Origin: Erythrobacter sp.
Lineage (GTDB): Bacteria > Pseudomonadota > Alphaproteobacteria > Sphingomonadales > Sphingomonadaceae
Assembly (NCBI GenBank): GCA_009993635.1
Contig: JAACTC010000006.1
Coordinates: 124,001-188,000, forward strand
DNA length: 64,000 nucleotides
Direction of reading: 5' to 3'
A program made the position numbers and the translations under genes. This document shows, one piece after another, positions 10,449 through 19,512 of this stretch (its first letter is position 1; each line of letters opens with the position of its first letter). The notes under the pieces were generated by a model. That model was not told the origin of the DNA, did no database searches, and saw nothing but the letters and a program-made list of their open reading frames with translations.

Positions 10449-11400
10449 CGATCATTTCCTCTCTTGCCGGTTCATCGTTGCGGGTCGCCGCGCGAAGGAT
10501 GGCGGAGCGCGCACGCGGGTTGCGCGCCAGCTCCGCGTCGCCCGCGCGCACCGCGCGGGACGGTTTGTCGAACGTGGTCGGCGACGGCCCCTTGAGGGGA
10601 AGATGGCGGGAACCGCCGCCGACCTGACCGGAAGCGTCCCGCAAGAAACGCTTCACGATACGATCTTCGAGAGAGTGAAACGACACGACCACCAGCCGCC
10701 CACCGGGGGCCAGCACGCGTTCCGCCTCGAACAGAGCTAGCCGCAGCTGCTCAAGCTCAGCATTCACGTGGATGCGGATCGCCTGGAAGGTGCGGGTTGC
10801 CGGGTCTTTCTTGTCGTGCGGCTTGTGCCCGGTCGCCTTGCGCACGATCCGCGCCAGCTCGCCCGTGGTCTGCAGCGGCCGCGCAGCCACGATCGCGCGC
10901 GCAATGCGGCGCGACTGGCGTTCTTCACCGTACTGATAGATCACATCGGCGATCTCGCCTTCGCCGGCTTCGTTGAGGAAGTCCGCCGCGCTGGGCAGGT
11001 CGGGGTCCATCCGCATGTCGAGTGGGCCGTCATTGGCGAAGGAGAAGCCGCGCTCCACCTGATCGAGCTGCATCGACGAGACGCCGATATCGAGCACCAC
11101 GCCCTGCACCTGCCCGACGCCATGCTGCGCCAGCGCATCGGCCATCTCGGCAAAGGCGCGGCGATGAAGCACGAGGCGCGGGGGATTCTCCGCCAGTTCG
11201 GGCCAGCCGCGCGCCAGCTCGAGCGCGGTCGGATCGCGGTCGAATGCGTGGACGGTCGCCCCGGCCTTGAGCAGCGCACGGGTGTAGCCGCCCGCGCCGA
11301 AAGTGCCGTCCACGATCAGTTCGCCCGGCTGCGGCTGCAGCGCGTCAACGACCTCGGCAAGCAGGACGGGGATGTGCGGGGATGAAGCGGACGCGGTCAC
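10441..11400 (-). CDS. rsmH: 16S rRNA (cytosine1402-N4)-methyltransferase RsmH (MraW)
   Basis: RsmH methylates N4 of C1402 in the 16S rRNA decoding centre using S-adenosylmethionine. The 319-residue product has the start block HIPVLLAEV (9-17), the SAM-binding loop [10 protein letters not shown] (31-40) and the C-terminal [13 protein letters not shown] motif, all specific to the family. The frame is open to 11445, but a GTG at 11400 overlaps the mraZ stop as GTGA and places the conserved start block near the N-terminus. Confidence 0.96.
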   Translation of the reverse strand: MTASASSPHIPVLLAEVVDALQPQPGELIVDGTFGAGGYTRALLKAGATVHAFDRDPTALELARGWPELAENPPRLVLHRRAFAEMADALAQHGVGQVQGVVLDIGVSSMQLDQVERGFSFANDGPLDMRMDPDLPSAADFLNEAGEGEIADVIYQYGEERQSRRIARAIVAARPLQTTGELARIVRKATGHKPHDKKDPATRTFQAIRIHVNAELEQLRLALFEAERVLAPGGRLVVVSFHSLEDRIVKRFLRDASGQVGGGSRHLPLKGPSPTTFDKPSRAVRAGDAELARNPRARSAILRAATRNDEPAREEMIDG

Positions 11401-11894
11401 TTCTTCTTCCCCTTCTCGCGCGCATCCTTTTCCAGGGCACGGCAAACCGCCTTGGGCATCGCCATCTCGGGGCCCATTTCGTACAGGTGCGCAGGGTTCC
11501 AGACGGTGAAGAACTGCCCGCCACCCTGGAAGAACAGGGCATCATCGATACCGCCGATGTCGCGCAGGAATTCGGGCAGGATGAAGCGGCCGCTATCGTC
11601 GAACGGCATGGTCTCGAAGCTGTTGAGCTGGATCGCGCGGGTATCGCGGTCGAAATCGCGCCCGAACTTGTAGGCCGACTCCTCTTCGCGATCGAGGATG
11701 GCCTCGAAATCCTCGACCCGCTTGGTGCCGAAGCCGACGAGGCAATTCCACTTTTCGTGCATGGTGAGGCACAGCTTGCGGTCATCGGTCGAGAGCTTCA
11801 CCGCGTTGCGAAACGCGGGAGGCAGCGTGAACCGACCCTTTTCGCTGCGAAGCGAAAAGGCCTGACCGCTATATCCCTTGAACGTTTCCGACAC
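11397..11894 (-). CDS. mraZ: Transcriptional regulator MraZ
   Basis: MraZ is a DNA-binding protein with two SpoVT/AbrB-type domains that controls its own dcw operon. The 165-residue product shows both repeats, each with a glycine-arginine turn: [13 protein letters not shown] near the N-terminus and [13 protein letters not shown] near residue 100. The start chosen is the GTG at 11894, where FKGYSGQAF gives the usual MraZ N-terminus and a purine-rich GGGGAAGAG lies 5-13 bases upstream. An in-frame extension to 11987 shows no family similarity. It is the first gene of the cluster. Confidence 0.92.
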   Translation of the reverse strand: MSETFKGYSGQAFSLRSEKGRFTLPPAFRNAVKLSTDDRKLCLTMHEKWNCLVGFGTKRVEDFEAILDREEESAYKFGRDFDRDTRAIQLNSFETMPFDDSGRFILPEFLRDIGGIDDALFFQGGGQFFTVWNPAHLYEMGPEMAMPKAVCRALEKDAREKGKKK

Positions 11895-12194
11895 GCCGCT
11901 CTTCCCCGATGAGCGTCCACCCGATGGACAGAGCTTTCCCGTGCCGTGGCGCGCACTACGCACCCCGGTTCGCGTGGCACCCCACACGCGGGTCGAATCC
12001 TGTCCGTTACGAAATCGTCTTAGAACGGGATTAATGGGGATTAAAGGGGAAAGTTTGGAATCCCTGTGGAGATTCTGCCCGAAGCCCGGATTTTTGCGCC
12101 CCCGGCAATGCGACTTTGCGACGCACAGGGTTAATGCGCAGGCTCTACACCCACGCGAATCCTAGCGAAAGCGGAAATTTTCTGGTGATGCCGG
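11895..12194. promoter_or_regulatory. Intergenic leader of the dcw cluster with no gene seen
   Basis: This 300-bp stretch separates mraZ from the next upstream gene and must hold the dcw promoter, because the cluster reads leftwards from here. It contains an AT-richer pocket near 12,010-12,060 with phased repeats, listed separately. I could not assign confident -35 and -10 boxes. Short open frames on either strand have no ribosome binding site or recognisable product and were not called. Confidence 0.6.
12026..12058. promoter_or_regulatory. 10-bp-phased G-tract repeats, candidate MraZ operator
   Basis: On the plus strand, G-tracts followed by A recur with a 10-bp period: GGGATTAA from 12027, TGGGGATTAA (12035-12044), AGGGGAAAGT (12045-12054) and TTGGAA from 12055. 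MraZ of E. coli is known to bind TGGG repeats separated by 5 nt upstream of its own gene, which gives the same 10-bp period. The repeats lie about 130-165 bp upstream of the mraZ GTG, but on the strand opposite to the gene. The assignment is an inference. Confidence 0.5.
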
Positions 12195-12962
12195 TCAGGC
12201 GCCCGGCTCGTCCCCGGTCATCCCCAGCAAATCCCAGAGCACTGCCCGGGCATCGCGCGGGGGTGAGGCGCGTTCGAACATCGTCGCATCGGCGACCAGC
12301 ACTGCGCGCCCCGCCCCGATGGCGCAAATCGCGACCAGACCGGCATTGCGAAGCTCGCAATCGGCAGGAGTTCCGCCAGCTGGTGGCACCTGTTGAAACC
12401 GCCCGCCGAGCACCACCGGCACTGAATGACCGCCGATCTCGACGTGCTCTTCCCGCCCATCCCCAGCGATCCCCGGTTGCAACGAAAGGCCCCAGCGCGC
12501 CTCGATCGGGCCGGTCACTGCGATGGCCTGGGGATTTCGCGGGTCGCCTAGCGCGAAGCGCGGCTCGCTGGTCAGCATCGGATCGGACACCAGCAGCAGC
12601 CGCCCCCCGCCGCGCACCCAATCGTCGAGCGCGACGTTTTCTGCCGGGGTCAGCGCGCGCGGCTGGATCAGCAGCAGAATGTCCGTCTGCGCAAGGCTTG
12701 CCGGGTCCAGCAGATCGACCGGTGTGAGGGAATTGTTCCGTTCGAGCGCGGCGCGAAGCCAGTGAGCGCGCTCTTCATCGCCCGCCGCCAGCGCATCGGC
12801 GACGCTTGCACGCGGGGTGCGATACACAGGTAGCGACGTCATCAATCCTATCCGCTGGCCCTGCGGCTCTTGCGGTGATTGCGGTGGACCGATGACGAAG
12901 ACCGCGACCGAGCCAATCGCCAGCATCCCCGCCAGCAGCGCGGCGAACAGCACCCTATTCAA
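12195..12962 (-). CDS. Membrane-anchored protein with a GldG-like / DUF4350-like soluble domain, function unknown
   Basis: The 255-residue product has one N-terminal transmembrane helix (about residues 4-23) followed by a soluble domain. That domain carries a central ILLLIQPRALTPAE stretch and the segment DDWVRGGGRLLLVSD, which resembles the class-I glutamine amidotransferase-like fold seen in GldG and DUF4350 proteins. No catalytic Cys-His pair is evident. The start chosen is a TTG at 12962 that overlaps the stop of the upstream small gene by 8 bp. The frame runs on to 13055 without support. The two genes probably form one transcription unit. The family assignment is tentative. Confidence 0.6.
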   Translation of the reverse strand: MNRVLFAALLAGMLAIGSVAVFVIGPPQSPQEPQGQRIGLMTSLPVYRTPRASVADALAAGDEERAHWLRAALERNNSLTPVDLLDPASLAQTDILLLIQPRALTPAENVALDDWVRGGGRLLLVSDPMLTSEPRFALGDPRNPQAIAVTGPIEARWGLSLQPGIAGDGREEHVEIGGHSVPVVLGGRFQQVPPAGGTPADCELRNAGLVAICAIGAGRAVLVADATMFERASPPRDARAVLWDLLGMTGDEPGA

Positions 12963-13296
12963 TGGAGGCGCCCTCTCCCGTCTCGGGCAGGACCGGGCCT
13001 TCGGGCACCGGCTCGGCCTCGGCCTGTTCGGGAAGATCGGGGACGACACCCGCATCGGTCAGCGGGTCGCTGCTGCTCGCGGTGGCGGTCGGCTCTACCG
13101 TCGCGGCCGCCTGCGGCACGGTGGTTTCCTCGTTCTGCAAGGCGCGGGTGGTGATGACATGGGCAATGCCGACCGCAACGATCACCGCCATGACGCCGCC
13201 AATCCCCGTGCGCAGGCGCTGCATGACCTCCGCGCTCATCATGTCGGAGCCGCGTTCCGGCAATTCGGGCGGGTCGCTGTCGGGGGTCAGGGCCAT
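12955..13296 (-). CDS. Small single-pass membrane protein, function unknown
   Basis: The 113-residue product has a short acidic N-terminus, a basic patch, one transmembrane helix (about 31-52) and a Pro/Glu/Val-rich acidic tail likely to lie in the periplasm. Nothing recognisable is present beyond this topology. It sits directly upstream of, and overlaps, the GldG-like gene, so the two may act together at the membrane. Coding status is supported by the overlap and a plausible transmembrane design, and no antisense frame is better. Confidence 0.6.
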   Translation of the reverse strand: MALTPDSDPPELPERGSDMMSAEVMQRLRTGIGGVMAVIVAVGIAHVITTRALQNEETTVPQAAATVEPTATASSSDPLTDAGVVPDLPEQAEAEPVPEGPVLPETGEGASIE

Positions 13297-13327
13297 GCGC
13301 GCCAGACTAGTGCGCGCAGTCGCCCCG

Positions 13328-14338
13328 TCAATCGGTCAGCCAGTCGAATACCGGCAGCTCCTTTTCACGCAGCCACTGCGGATTGTAGATCGTCGACAGG
13401 TAGCGGAAGCCGGTATCGCACAGGATCGTCGCAACGCGGGGCTTTTCGCGCCCCTGGGCGACGAGATGACGGCCGAGCTCTATCGCGCCTGCAACATTGA
13501 TGCCCGAGGAGAGGCCGAGGCACAGCCCCTCTTCCTGCAACAGCCGCGCGACCCAGTGCAGGCCTTCCTCGTCCGAGATGCGAAACTGGGTGTCGATCGG
13601 CGCGCCGTCGAGATTGGCGGTGATCCGCCCCTGCCCGATCCCTTCGGCCACGGAAGACCCTTCGGCCTGAAGCTCGCCATGGGCGTAATAATTATACAGC
13701 GCCGCGCCGTGCGGATCGGTCAGCGCGATGCAGACGCGCTCGTCCTTTTCCTTCAGGCCCAGCCCGACTCCGGCGATGGTGCCACCCGTACCCGCGGCGC
13801 AGGTGAACCCGTCAATCCGGCCATCGAGCTGGTCCCACAATTCGCCCGCAGTGCTTTCGATATGCGCCTTGCGGTTGGCGGTATTGTCGAACTGGTTGGC
13901 CCAGATCGCGCCCTCGGTCTCCTCCGCCAGACGGCGCGAAGTGTGAACGAAGTGGCCTGGATTGGCGAACTTGGTGGGCGGGACCAGAACCAGCTCCGCG
14001 CCCAGCGCGCGCAGCGTATCCATTTTCTCGCGGCTCTGGTTGTCGGGCATGACGATGACGGTCTTGTAGCCCAGTGCATTGGCGACTAGCGCAATACCGA
14101 TCCCGGTATTGCCCGCGGTGCCTTCCACCACCGTGCCGCCGGGCTTGAGCAGCCCCTGCGCCTCGGCATCGCGGATGATCCACAAGGCTGCGCGATCCTT
14201 CACCGATCCGCCCGGATTGGTGAATTCGCACTTGCCATAAATGTCGCACCCCGCCGCCTCGCTTGGGCCTTCGAGCCGCACGAGCGGGGTGTTGCCGATC
14301 AGGTCGAGAGAATTAGGGAGCGGTGAGGATGCCATCAT
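13328..14338 (-). CDS. cysK: Cysteine synthase A (O-acetylserine sulfhydrylase)
   Basis: This pyridoxal-phosphate enzyme makes L-cysteine from O-acetylserine and sulfide. The 336-residue product has the PLP lysine in GGSVKDRA (Lys47), the substrate loop GTAGNTG (73-79) and the phosphate-binding GTGGTIAG near residue 183. These fit the CysK/cystathionine beta-synthase-type family. A CysM-like or CBS-like specificity cannot be excluded from sequence alone. No other sulfur-assimilation gene is adjacent. Initiation could be at either of two consecutive ATGs. Confidence 0.9.
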   Translation of the reverse strand: MMASSPLPNSLDLIGNTPLVRLEGPSEAAGCDIYGKCEFTNPGGSVKDRAALWIIRDAEAQGLLKPGGTVVEGTAGNTGIGIALVANALGYKTVIVMPDNQSREKMDTLRALGAELVLVPPTKFANPGHFVHTSRRLAEETEGAIWANQFDNTANRKAHIESTAGELWDQLDGRIDGFTCAAGTGGTIAGVGLGLKEKDERVCIALTDPHGAALYNYYAHGELQAEGSSVAEGIGQGRITANLDGAPIDTQFRISDEEGLHWVARLLQEEGLCLGLSSGINVAGAIELGRHLVAQGREKPRVATILCDTGFRYLSTIYNPQWLREKELPVFDWLTD

Positions 14339-14413
14339 GCCACCCGCTTAGCGCCAGTACGCCGCACGCAGCAACCGCGATCCACTATCAGACTTGCAAG
14401 CCGATCTTGCGCT

Positions 14414-14731
14414 TCAGTCTTCGGGAGCGATCTGGACCTTCAGCCCGTCGAGCGCATCTGTGAATTCGATCTGGCACGACAGGCGCGAGGTTTCGACGCG
14501 GTGATCGCTGCTTTCCAGCAGGTCGTCCTCGTCCTCGCTCATCGCGGGCAGCTTGTCGGTGAAAGCCGGATCGACGTGGACGTGGCACGTCGCGCAGGAG
14601 CAGCAGCCACCGCACAGTGCCAGCAGCTCGTCGAAGCCGTTATCGCGAATGGCCTCCATCACGGTCAGGCCATCGCCGACCTCGATCATGCGTTCGGTTC
14701 CGCTGCGGTCGACCACGGTAAGCTTGGGCAT
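14414..14731 (-). CDS. 2Fe-2S ferredoxin (adrenodoxin-like)
   Basis: This 105-residue electron carrier of the ISC-type/adrenodoxin family has the cluster pattern C-x5-C-x2-C around residues 39-48 ([11 protein letters not shown]) and a fourth cysteine in RLSCQIEF. The pattern C-x5-C-x2-C separates adrenodoxin-like ferredoxins from the plant type. An acidic patch (SEDEDDLLE), usual for partner docking, precedes the last cysteine. The ATG at 14731 has a purine-rich stretch upstream, and the open frame beyond it to 14926 is not supported. The gene is monocistronic. Its partner, such as a cytochrome P450 or a reductase, is not in the window. Confidence 0.92.
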   Translation of the reverse strand: MPKLTVVDRSGTERMIEVGDGLTVMEAIRDNGFDELLALCGGCCSCATCHVHVDPAFTDKLPAMSEDEDDLLESSDHRVETSRLSCQIEFTDALDGLKVQIAPED

Positions 14732-14861
14732 TGAAAGTCCTTTATCCTTCCGCGGGGGGATCGTGCGCCAGGCCCCGCCGTTGACGAGGCTGCTAAAAGG
14801 TGCGTTTCGGCATTGCAAGTGATGGCCGGCAAGAGACAGCCGGCGAGAGAGGGTCAAGGCC

Positions 14862-15479
14862 ATGGGATTGAGCGCGGAACGGATAAAGCACGATCTGGAT
14901 ATTGTCGCCGCGCGCGAACCGGGCATCGCGCGCGCGCTCGAAATCGCGGGCTATCCCGAAGAACGCATCCGGCCCACGGGGTACAAGACGCTGCTGCGCA
15001 CTATCGTGGGCCAACAGGTCAGCGTCGCATCCGCCGCCAGCGTGTGGAACAAGCTGGAAGCGGAACTGGGCGAAGATTTCACCCCGTCCTGCCTGCTCGA
15101 ACGCGATTTCGACACGCTGCGCGCCTGTGGTCTGTCGCGCCAGAAGCAGGGTTACGCCCGATCGCTATGCGAACTGGTGGCGGCGGGCGAGCTGGACCTC
15201 GAAAACCTGCCCAAAGACGATGAGGAGGCAATCGCCCAGCTTGTCCGCATCAAGGGAATCGGACGCTGGTCGGCGGAGATATACCTGCTGTTCGCGGAAG
15301 GACGGCCCGATATCTGGCCGGCAGGCGATCTGGCCGTGATGGCGGGCATCGGAAAAATTCTGGGGCTGGAAGAGCGCCCTGACGAAAAGGCGACCCGCGC
15401 GCTCGCCCAGCCATGGCGGCCGCATCGCGGTGCGGTGGCGATCCTGACCTGGCACTGCTACAATAATCCGGCAATGTAA
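14862..15479 (+). CDS. DNA-3-methyladenine glycosylase II (AlkA-like, HhH-GPD family)
   Basis: This base-excision repair enzyme removes alkylated purines. The 205-residue product has the IVGQQVS motif (48-54), the helix-hairpin-helix [13 protein letters not shown] (127-139) and the catalytic aspartate of the GPD segment at Asp156 (AGDLAV). The lysine found in bifunctional glycosylases is absent, which fits a monofunctional AlkA-type enzyme. It lacks the N-terminal domain of E. coli AlkA, as do many alphaproteobacterial homologues. The gene is divergent from the ferredoxin gene. Confidence 0.9.
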   Translation: MGLSAERIKHDLDIVAAREPGIARALEIAGYPEERIRPTGYKTLLRTIVGQQVSVASAASVWNKLEAELGEDFTPSCLLERDFDTLRACGLSRQKQGYARSLCELVAAGELDLENLPKDDEEAIAQLVRIKGIGRWSAEIYLLFAEGRPDIWPAGDLAVMAGIGKILGLEERPDEKATRALAQPWRPHRGAVAILTWHCYNNPAM

Positions 15480-15558
15480 GCCGTCCGTCGATTGGCCTTG
15501 GACTTCGGGCAGTGTCAATGACACTTTCCATTCGATCGCAACTAGGGGAGATTGCACG

Positions 15559-17619
15559 ATGACCACCAGGATCAAATTGCTCGCCACCAGCACGCTCGCC
15601 GCGATGGCGTTGGCGTTGCCCGGTGCTGCGGGTGCAAACGCAAGCAACGAAAGCGCATCCATGACCCAGACTACCGAAGCCGCCCCGCTCATCCCGCGCG
15701 AGGCGCTGTTCGGCAATCCGACCAAGGCAGGCGGGCAGATCAGCCCCGATGGCCAGTGGATCAGCTGGCTCGCCCCGTCGAACGGCGTGCTGAACGTATG
15801 GCTCGCCCCGGCGGACGACCTCGACAATGCCAGGGTGATGACCAAGGCGACCGACCGCCCGATCCGCCAGTACTTCTGGGCCCCCGACAGCCAGAGCCTG
15901 CTCTATATCCAGGACAAGGGCGGGGACGAGAACTTCCTGCTCTATGGCGTCAACGTCGAAACCGGTGCGGAAACCACGCTGACCGATTTCGAGAACACCC
16001 GCGTGATGCTGATCGGCGGATCGGACCGGATCAAGGACAAGCTCCTGGTCGGCCTGAACAACCGCAATCCGCAGTATCACGACGTCCACATGCTCGATCT
16101 CAATACCGGCGAGCTGACAATGCTGATCGAGAATAATGGCTATGCCGGTTTCGTGGCCGACGACAATCTCGACGTGCGGCTCGCCATGCGGCCCAATGCC
16201 GAGGGCGGGATGGACTTCTTCCGCGTGTCCGACAACACGGTCGAGGACGAACCCTTCGGCCAGACCGGGCTTGAGGATTCGCTGACCACCAACCCGGCAG
16301 GCTTCACCACCGACGGCAAGACGCTGTACTGGGTCGACAGCCGCGGCCGGAACACCGCCGCGCTGACCGCGATGGATGTGGAAACCGGCGAAACCCGCGT
16401 GATCGCCGAGGATGATCGGGCCGATATCGGTGGCTCGATCCGCGATCAGGAAACCGGCGAGGTCGAAGCCTATTCGGTCTATTACCTGAAGAACGAATGG
16501 GTCGCGCTCGATCCCGAAGTGAAGGCTTCGCTCGATTTCCTTCAGGCCAATCTCGAAGGCGAATTCGGCATCTCGTCGCGCACCGAGGACGACACGAAGT
16601 GGATCGTCGGCAATGATCCGGTGGTCGGCCCCGCCAAGAGCTACCTGTTCGACCGGGAAGCGAACACCCTGACCGAGCTTTACGTCACCCGGCCCGAGCT
16701 GGAAGGTGCCCCGCTGCAGCCGATGCACACGCTGGAACTCAAGTCGCGCGACGGGCTCACCCTGCCCTCATACCTTACCCTGCCGCCTGGCAGCGACAGC
16801 GACGGCGACGGCGTGCCGGACGAAGCGGTGCCGATGGTTCTGCTGGTTCACGGTGGGCCGTGGGCGCGCGACGGATATGGCTTCAACGGCTACCACCAGT
16901 GGCTCGCCAATCGCGGCTACGCGGTGATGAGCGTCAATTACCGCGGCTCGACCGGGTTCGGGAAAGACTTCATCAACGCGTCCAACCTGCAGTGGTCCAA
17001 GACCATGCACGATGACCTGATCGACGCCACCCAGTGGGCGATCGACGAAGGCATCGCGATCGAGGACAAGGTCGCGATCATGGGCGGGTCGTATGGCGGC
17101 TATGCGACGCTGGTTGGCCTGACCTACACGCCGACCACGTTTGCCTGCGGGGTCGATATCGTCGGCCCGTCGAACCTCGAAACTCTGCTGTCGACCATTC
17201 CGCCCTACTGGGCCCCTGTGGTCGCGCAGTTCCACGAGCGGATGGGCAACCCCAACACGCCCGAAGGCAAGCAGCTGCTGATTGACGCCAGCCCGCTCTA
17301 CAAGGCGGACCAGATCGTGCGGCCGCTGCTGATCGGCCAGGGCGCCAACGATCCGCGCGTGAATCAGGCGGAGAGCGACCAGATCGTGGAAGCGATGAAG
17401 GATAAGGACATTCCGGTGACCTACGTCCTCTACCCCGACGAAGGCCACGGCTTCGCCAAGCCGAGCAACAACATCGCCTTCAACGCGGTGACCGAGAATT
17501 TCCTCGCGAAATGCCTCGGCGGCCGATCCGAACCGATTGGCGACACGGTGGAGCAATCGACCGCGCAGATCGTCGAAGGGGCCGACTACGTGAAGGGCCT
17601 GTCCGAAGCGATCAAGTAA
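15559..17619 (+). CDS. Exported S9-family prolyl-oligopeptidase-like serine peptidase
   Basis: The 686-residue product starts with a signal peptide (MTTRIKLL then a hydrophobic core to about residue 29, ending near GANAS), so it probably acts in the periplasm. A beta-propeller-like region (about 45-380) precedes an alpha/beta hydrolase domain. The catalytic triad can be placed at Ser511 in GGSYGG, Asp598 in GANDPR and His630 in DEGHGF. HGGP near residue 432 forms the oxyanion region. It resembles the dipeptidyl aminopeptidase/acylaminoacyl peptidase group. The true substrate cannot be told from sequence. A GGGGAG ribosome binding site precedes the ATG, and a strong terminator follows. Confidence 0.92.
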   Translation: MTTRIKLLATSTLAAMALALPGAAGANASNESASMTQTTEAAPLIPREALFGNPTKAGGQISPDGQWISWLAPSNGVLNVWLAPADDLDNARVMTKATDRPIRQYFWAPDSQSLLYIQDKGGDENFLLYGVNVETGAETTLTDFENTRVMLIGGSDRIKDKLLVGLNNRNPQYHDVHMLDLNTGELTMLIENNGYAGFVADDNLDVRLAMRPNAEGGMDFFRVSDNTVEDEPFGQTGLEDSLTTNPAGFTTDGKTLYWVDSRGRNTAALTAMDVETGETRVIAEDDRADIGGSIRDQETGEVEAYSVYYLKNEWVALDPEVKASLDFLQANLEGEFGISSRTEDDTKWIVGNDPVVGPAKSYLFDREANTLTELYVTRPELEGAPLQPMHTLELKSRDGLTLPSYLTLPPGSDSDGDGVPDEAVPMVLLVHGGPWARDGYGFNGYHQWLANRGYAVMSVNYRGSTGFGKDFINASNLQWSKTMHDDLIDATQWAIDEGIAIEDKVAIMGGSYGGYATLVGLTYTPTTFACGVDIVGPSNLETLLSTIPPYWAPVVAQFHERMGNPNTPEGKQLLIDASPLYKADQIVRPLLIGQGANDPRVNQAESDQIVEAMKDKDIPVTYVLYPDEGHGFAKPSNNIAFNAVTENFLAKCLGGRSEPIGDTVEQSTAQIVEGADYVKGLSEAIK

Positions 17620-17645
17620 GCTCGCGCCTTTACCGGCGTGACACG

Positions 17646-17681
17646 GGGCCGCACGCGCTTTACGCGGGTGCGGCCCTTCTT
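17646..17681 (+). terminator. Rho-independent terminator after the S9 peptidase gene
   Basis: GGGCCGCACGCG (17646-17657) pairs with CGCGGGTGCGGCCC (17663-17676) around a 5-nt loop, with one bulged G. A short T-rich run follows. It lies 27 bp after the peptidase stop and upstream of the SDR gene. Confidence 0.8.
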
Positions 17682-17719
17682 GTGGGGCAGGACGCAGATA
17701 TGCTCAGGGAAAGGGCACC

Positions 17720-18541
17720 ATGAAGAAGGCCATTTTCATCACCGGCGGCGCATCGGGCATCGGCCGCGCCATCGCAAAACGCTTTGCCGAAGGCGGATGG
17801 TTCGTCGGGCTTGGCGATGTCGACGAGCAAGGAATGGTCGAAACTCAGCACCAGATCGGACTGGGCTACAGCTTCGGGCACAAGTTCGACGTGCGCAACC
17901 GCGACGCGTGGGACGAGGCGCTGAACGCCTTTTCGATGGCATCGGGCGGCCGGATCGATGTGGTGGCCAACAATGCCGGCATTCCGCTGGGCGGAACGCT
18001 GGACACCAACAGCGTGGCGGAGATCGAACGCTGCCTCGATATCAACCTGAAAGGCGTCTTGTTTGGTGCGCAGGCCGCGCTGCCGCACCTTCAGAAAACC
18101 GCGCCGGGATCGTGCCTGCTCAACACCGCCAGCGCCGCCGGAATATACGGCACGGCGGGCGCCAGCGTCTATTCCGCCACCAAGTTCGGCGTGCGCGCGA
18201 TCACCGAAAGCCTTGATGGCGAGTGGGCGCAGTACGGCATCAACGTTCGCTCGATCATGCCCAGCTTTATCGATACTCCGCTGATCGATCAGGTTTCCAA
18301 TTCGCAGACCAACGTCGCCATCCGTGATCAGGTGACCGCCGCCGGGCTCGAAATCACTCCGGTGAGCGAAGTGGCCGACGCGGCATGGGACGCAGTCCAC
18401 GGCGACAAGCTGCACGTGCCCGTCGGCAAGACAGCAAAGCGCGCCGCCTTCGCCGCGCGCTGGCTGCCTGGCCAGATGCGCAAACAGGGCCGCAGCAAGG
18501 CCAACTCGTTCACCGGCGGCGAAGGCGCACGAAAGGGCTAG
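17720..18541 (+). CDS. Short-chain dehydrogenase/reductase (SDR), substrate unknown
   Basis: The 273-residue product is a classical SDR. It has the cofactor loop TGGASGIG (8-15), NNAG (84-87) and the catalytic Ser138, Tyr151 and Lys155 (YSATK). Asp33 after the second strand (GLGDVD) suggests NAD(H) preference, by family knowledge. A basic C-terminal tail of about 30 residues follows the Rossmann domain. The stop shares CTAG with the stop of the convergent phhB-like gene. No pathway can be assigned from its neighbours. Confidence 0.88.
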   Translation: MKKAIFITGGASGIGRAIAKRFAEGGWFVGLGDVDEQGMVETQHQIGLGYSFGHKFDVRNRDAWDEALNAFSMASGGRIDVVANNAGIPLGGTLDTNSVAEIERCLDINLKGVLFGAQAALPHLQKTAPGSCLLNTASAAGIYGTAGASVYSATKFGVRAITESLDGEWAQYGINVRSIMPSFIDTPLIDQVSNSQTNVAIRDQVTAAGLEITPVSEVADAAWDAVHGDKLHVPVGKTAKRAAFAARWLPGQMRKQGRSKANSFTGGEGARKG

Positions 18542-18825
18542 AGCCCGTTGATCGCCTTGGCCAACTTCACATCGCGGTGCGACAGCCCGTCTGCATCATG
18601 CGTGGTCAGGGCGATCTCCACCGTGTTGTAGACGTTGGACCATTCTGGGTGGTGATCGTGCTTTTCGGCGAGCAGCGCGACGCGCGCCATGAAGGCCCAC
18701 GCCTCGCTGAAATCCTTGAACTTGAACGTCCGCTCGATCGCGTCGCGGTCGCTTGCCATCGACCATTCGTGCAGCGCCTTGAGCCAGCTTTCGCGCTCTT
18801 CCTCGCTCAGTTTCTCAACCGGCAT
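18538..18825 (-). CDS. phhB: 4a-hydroxytetrahydrobiopterin dehydratase (pterin-4a-carbinolamine dehydratase)
   Basis: This 95-residue enzyme dehydrates 4a-carbinolamine pterin, the regeneration step linked to phenylalanine hydroxylase. The family motif is clear: KHDHHPEW with His56, His58 and His59, then His76 and the downstream HRDVKLA. Length equals the usual size. Phenylalanine hydroxylase itself is not in the window. It is convergent with the SDR gene and overlaps it by 4 bp. Confidence 0.92.
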   Translation of the reverse strand: MPVEKLSEEERESWLKALHEWSMASDRDAIERTFKFKDFSEAWAFMARVALLAEKHDHHPEWSNVYNTVEIALTTHDADGLSHRDVKLAKAINGL

Positions 18826-18888
18826 GGGATTTCCTTTCGCATCGCGTGATATTGCCGTGACGCGGCCTCTCGCCTAGTCCGGCGCGCG

Positions 18889-19512
18889 ATGCAAGCGAGC
18901 GCCCTCACCGCCCGGGAATTGTTCTGCCGCAGAGGCGACCGCCTCCTGTTCGGCGGGATCGACCTGTCGCTGGAAAGCGGCGAGGCACTGCACCTCGTCG
19001 GCCCTAACGGCATCGGCAAGAGCAGCCTGCTGCAGATCCTCGCCGGGCTGCGGCGACCCGCCTTCGCGCCCGAGATGATCCCCGCCAACCGGGGACGGGG
19101 ATCGGTCAACTGGCAGGGCAGCGTCGGCCTGATCGACGAGCGCCCGGCGTTGGACGAAGACGCCCCATTGGCTAAGGCGCTCGGTTTTTGGGCTCGGGTT
19201 GACAATAACGAAGCGACATCGACCGATGCAGCGATGGACGCCACCGGGCTTACGATGCTGGCGGCTGTGCCCGTGCGCTTTCTTTCGACCGGGCAGCGCA
19301 AGCGGGCTGCGTTCGCCCGCCTGCTGATTCAGGGGCCGGATCACTGGTTGCTCGACGAGCCTTTGAACGGGCTGGACAGCGACGGCGTGTCGCTGGTGGA
19401 GCGGCTGATCGCGGATCGCCGCGCGGCGGGCGGCGCTGTGATCGTTGCATCGCATCAGGCCATCTCCCTGCCCGGTTGCCAGATCGTGGATGTGAGGGAC
19501 CATCCATGGTGA
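18889..19512 (+). CDS. ccmA: Heme exporter ATP-binding protein CcmA
   Basis: CcmA is the ABC ATPase of the cytochrome c maturation system I. Together with CcmB and CcmC it releases heme-loaded CcmE. The 207-residue product has Walker A GPNGIGKSS (38-46), the ABC signature replaced by LSTGQRKRAAFARLL as is typical of CcmA, and Walker B WLLDEPLNGLD. Its size matches the family. It overlaps ccmB by 7 bp. The other ccm genes (C, D, E, F, G, H) are not adjacent. Confidence 0.93.
   Translation: MQASALTARELFCRRGDRLLFGGIDLSLESGEALHLVGPNGIGKSSLLQILAGLRRPAFAPEMIPANRGRGSVNWQGSVGLIDERPALDEDAPLAKALGFWARVDNNEATSTDAAMDATGLTMLAAVPVRFLSTGQRKRAAFARLLIQGPDHWLLDEPLNGLDSDGVSLVERLIADRRAAGGAVIVASHQAISLPGCQIVDVRDHPW

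Noticed and set aside
12145..12621. Minus-strand open frames inside the GldG-like gene
   Set aside because: They are shifted-frame shadows of the 255-residue gene, with no start signal and no domain.
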